A stretch of 7,286 bases of DNA from Fimbriimonadales bacterium. Lineage in GTDB: Bacteria; Armatimonadota; Fimbriimonadia; Fimbriimonadales; Fimbriimonadaceae. Below are positions 6,461 through 7,286 of the stretch, one piece after another. The stretch is from the NCBI GenBank assembly GCA_026392145.1, contig JAPLCS010000044.1, positions 1-7,286 on the forward strand. Direction: 5' to 3'. Made by a program: the position numbers and the translations under genes. Numbering within the stretch: the first letter of the stretch is position 1; each line of letters begins with the position of its first letter. Below the pieces are notes generated by a model that was given only the letters and a program-made list of their open reading frames with translations, was not told the origin of the DNA and did no database searches.

Positions 6461-6556
6461 TTAGTTCGCCCCTCCTCGACTCCCGCCTCGAAGACGCGAA
6501 ACGAGCAACACAACACCAATCACAACTAAACTAAAAAGTACGATTCCAGCAATCAT
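6461..6556 (-). CDS. 31-residue single-helix membrane protein, function unknown
   Basis: ATG at 6556-6554 opens a 31-codon frame to TAA at 6463-6461. Residues 1-19 (MIAGIVLFSLVVIGVVLLV) form one long hydrophobic helix without charge. A short basic, glycine-rich tail follows (SRLRGGSRGGAN), which places the C-terminus in the cytoplasm by the positive-inside rule. Three points argue for a real gene: composition that divides cleanly into a membrane segment and basic tail, a promoter-like sequence just upstream (6579-6608), and a strong terminator 26 bp downstream, which make a compact single-gene unit. Against it, there is no Shine-Dalgarno sequence, and short hydrophobic ORFs arise by chance in T-rich DNA. 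The predicted transcript would have a very short leader, which could explain the missing site. I do not recognise a family; its position upstream of lemA, itself membrane-anchored, is suggestive only. Confidence 0.5.
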   Translation of the reverse strand: MIAGIVLFSLVVIGVVLLVSRLRGGSRGGAN

Positions 6557-6578
6557 AGTTACAAGAGAAGTACGACGA

Positions 6579-6608
6579 AGTAAAAAATGGGGTTGCAAAA
6601 AAAGTCAA
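6579..6608 (-). promoter_or_regulatory. Candidate sigma-70-type promoter for the 31-residue protein
   Basis: On the minus strand, TTGACT (6608-6603, five of six to TTGACA) is followed after 18 bases by TTTACT (6584-6579, four of six to TATAAT). Transcription would begin near 6572, giving a leader of only about 16 bases before the ATG at 6556. The sequence match is moderate. Confidence 0.35.
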
Positions 6609-6755
6609 AACCACAATTCAACGGTTCATCAACCACCAAACTGACTCGTTATGAAAAACCAGCATTCATGCGTGGGGTTTCTTAAAAAAGTGCTTCCTGA
6701 CCCTCTCCTCCAGGTTCACTTTCATCTCGTTAACAGGCGATTAAGGTTCAAAAAG

Positions 6756-6764
6756 TTATCCACA
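6756..6764 (+). promoter_or_regulatory. Consensus DnaA-box 9-mer
   Basis: TTATCCACA matches the classical E. coli DnaA box at all nine positions and lies in non-coding DNA. Only one perfect copy is seen; a two-mismatch relative (TGTGAATCA, 6836-6844) is nearby. A single box cannot define an origin but could bind DnaA as a regulator. By chance such a 9-mer would occur on either strand in roughly one of twenty windows this size. Confidence 0.3.
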
Positions 6765-6811
6765 TTGTGAGGTTTGGTCCAAAAATTGCTGAACTTGGAA
6801 ACGTTGAAAAG

Positions 6812-6827
6812 TTAAACTTTAGTTTAA
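6812..6827. promoter_or_regulatory. AT-rich palindrome upstream of the exported protein gene
   Basis: TTAAAC and GTTTAA are exact reverse complements separated by TTTA. They lie 24 bases before the ATG at 6851, within the expected promoter spacer. This position suits an operator. The AT-richness makes short palindromes common, so confidence is low. Confidence 0.25.
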
Positions 6828-6850
6828 TTACTTTTTGTGAATCAGTTGCT

Positions 6851-7286
6851 ATGAAAACCTTACGCTTTTTGGAAACTTGTCTCATTGTTGGAATCGCGAG
6901 TGCATCCATGGCACAAACCCCGGGTCGACTTATCTACACCCAACTTGGAGCGAGTTCCACGGCCTCTGAAGCACTCTCACCTAATGGCAACACGATTCAA
7001 ATCTTGCAAGTTTCCAAGACCGGTAGCAATCAAACTCCTGTATCACTGCTTTTTTTACCAAATGACTCAAACGGAATAGTTCATTCTGGCAGTGCCGTTT
7101 CAGAGTGTTCTTTGACTCGCTCTAAGTCGGGTAGGTTTATATACATTCCGGGTTACAATGGTCCAACTGGGACAACCAATGATCGTGTTGCAGGAACTTC
7201 ATCCTCCATTAACAGAATTGCTTGCCGACTTGATTTTGCTGGTGGTTACAACATCTCAACGAGGCTTACTGATGCACATAGTGCCG
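6851..7286 (+). CDS. Exported protein of unknown function, N-terminal part (cut by right edge)
   Basis: The frame is open for 145 codons and continues beyond the window. A signal peptide is clear: MKTLRF, a hydrophobic core (LIVGIASASM, about residues 11-20) and a signal peptidase I site ASMA|Q at residue 21/22. The mature part is rich in S, T, G and N. It contains SALTRSKSGRF-like and GYNGPTGTTN...VAGTSSSINRIACRLDFAGGY...TRLTDAHS elements (around residues 90-144; the first reads SECSLTRSKSGRF here). This resembles, from memory, a family of large exported proteins of Planctomycetes, Verrucomicrobia and relatives, in which a segment like GYDA...T...VNRVVxRVDxxGxxDTSTALTDA recurs and is thought to form a beta-propeller-like fold. 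That link is moderate and unverified. No Shine-Dalgarno is seen before the ATG. The start is supported by the signal peptide and by the upstream non-coding region. Confidence 0.8.
   Translation, partial: MKTLRFLETCLIVGIASASMAQTPGRLIYTQLGASSTASEALSPNGNTIQILQVSKTGSNQTPVSLLFLPNDSNGIVHSGSAVSECSLTRSKSGRFIYIPGYNGPTGTTNDRVAGTSSSINRIACRLDFAGGYNISTRLTDAHSA

Larger units (their letters stand above)
6557..6850. other. Divergent non-coding region between a small membrane gene and an exported protein gene
   Basis: Across these 294 bases I find no convincing gene. The left part holds the leftward promoter candidate. The middle holds an imperfect hairpin (about 6655-6680). The right part holds a consensus DnaA-box 9-mer (6756-6764), an AT-rich stretch (about 6800-6836) and a palindrome (6812-6827) just before the rightward gene. 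A promoter for that gene must lie here; TTGAAA at 6804-6809 is a possible -35, but the -10 match at the proper distance is poor (ATTACT, 6827-6832). Confidence 0.5.

Noticed and set aside
6343..6519. A leftward ORF with a hydrophobic segment (ATLSLSVAFLLLVVGAL) that runs on to the lemA start.
   Set aside because: Its hydrophobic part is produced by translating the terminator stem, loop and T-run, so it is most likely not translated; only the short segment from 6342 is kept as a possible leader.
6655..6680. Imperfect hairpin with AAACC/GGTTT outer arms and GCA/TGC inner arms.
   Set aside because: It has internal mismatches and no clean T-run after it in either direction, and no upstream gene needs a terminator there.
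6587..6685. A rightward 32-codon ORF encoding a basic peptide containing YEKPAF, reminiscent of the YxxPxL leader motif of lasso peptide precursors.
   Set aside because: It stops five residues after the motif, leaving no core peptide. The motif's last position is F rather than L, no lasso maturation genes are in the window, and its start overlaps the -10/-35 region of the leftward promoter candidate.
6683..6691. A AAA AAG slippery heptamer (six A plus G) of the dnaX type.
   Set aside because: It overlaps the TAA of the doubtful 32-codon ORF rather than lying within a real gene, so there is no frame to shift.

Overview
The window is bacterial chromosomal DNA, about half G+C by eye, packed with short-spaced genes on both strands. 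No mobile element, CRISPR array, rRNA or tRNA is visible. The core genes (mnmG, a bacterial-type glycyl-tRNA synthetase beta subunit, lemA) and the signal-peptide-bearing proteins fit a diderm-type bacterium. The short GAF protein and the exported protein at the right edge remind me of Armatimonadota (Fimbriimonadia), Planctomycetes or Verrucomicrobia. That placement rests on memory and is weak.

Layout from left to right. (1) A leftward exported protein is cut by the left edge. It starts with GTG at 251, just downstream of a perfect 7-bp inverted repeat. (2) A leftward NodB-type polysaccharide-deacetylase-like protein (307-990) has lost several canonical metal/catalytic positions. (3) A rightward operon, divergent from it across about 50 bp, holds a GAF-domain protein related to free-methionine-(R)-sulfoxide reductase (1044-1409), mnmG (1424-3304) and a two-helix membrane protein (3301-3606) that overlaps the mnmG stop codon. 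(4) A leftward pair, lemA (5744-6298) then glyS (3616-5709), converges on the rightward operon with only 9 bp between stop codons. (5) Upstream of lemA lie a possible 16-codon leader ORF that overlaps the lemA start, a strong intrinsic terminator (6404-6434), and a 31-residue single-helix membrane protein (6461-6556) with its own promoter-like sequence. (6) A 294-bp non-coding stretch (6557-6850) carries a consensus DnaA-box 9-mer and an AT-rich palindrome. (7) A rightward exported protein starts at 6851 and runs off the right edge.

How the genes work together: mnmG (tRNA wobble-uridine modification) and glyS (tRNA-Gly charging) are both translation functions but sit in separate opposing operons. 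The GAF protein and the small membrane protein appear translationally linked to mnmG by spacing only. The glyS partner gene glyQ is not here. I see no defence, secretion or biosynthetic system. The least ordinary part is 6292-6850, where small ORFs, a terminator and possible control sites cluster upstream of lemA.
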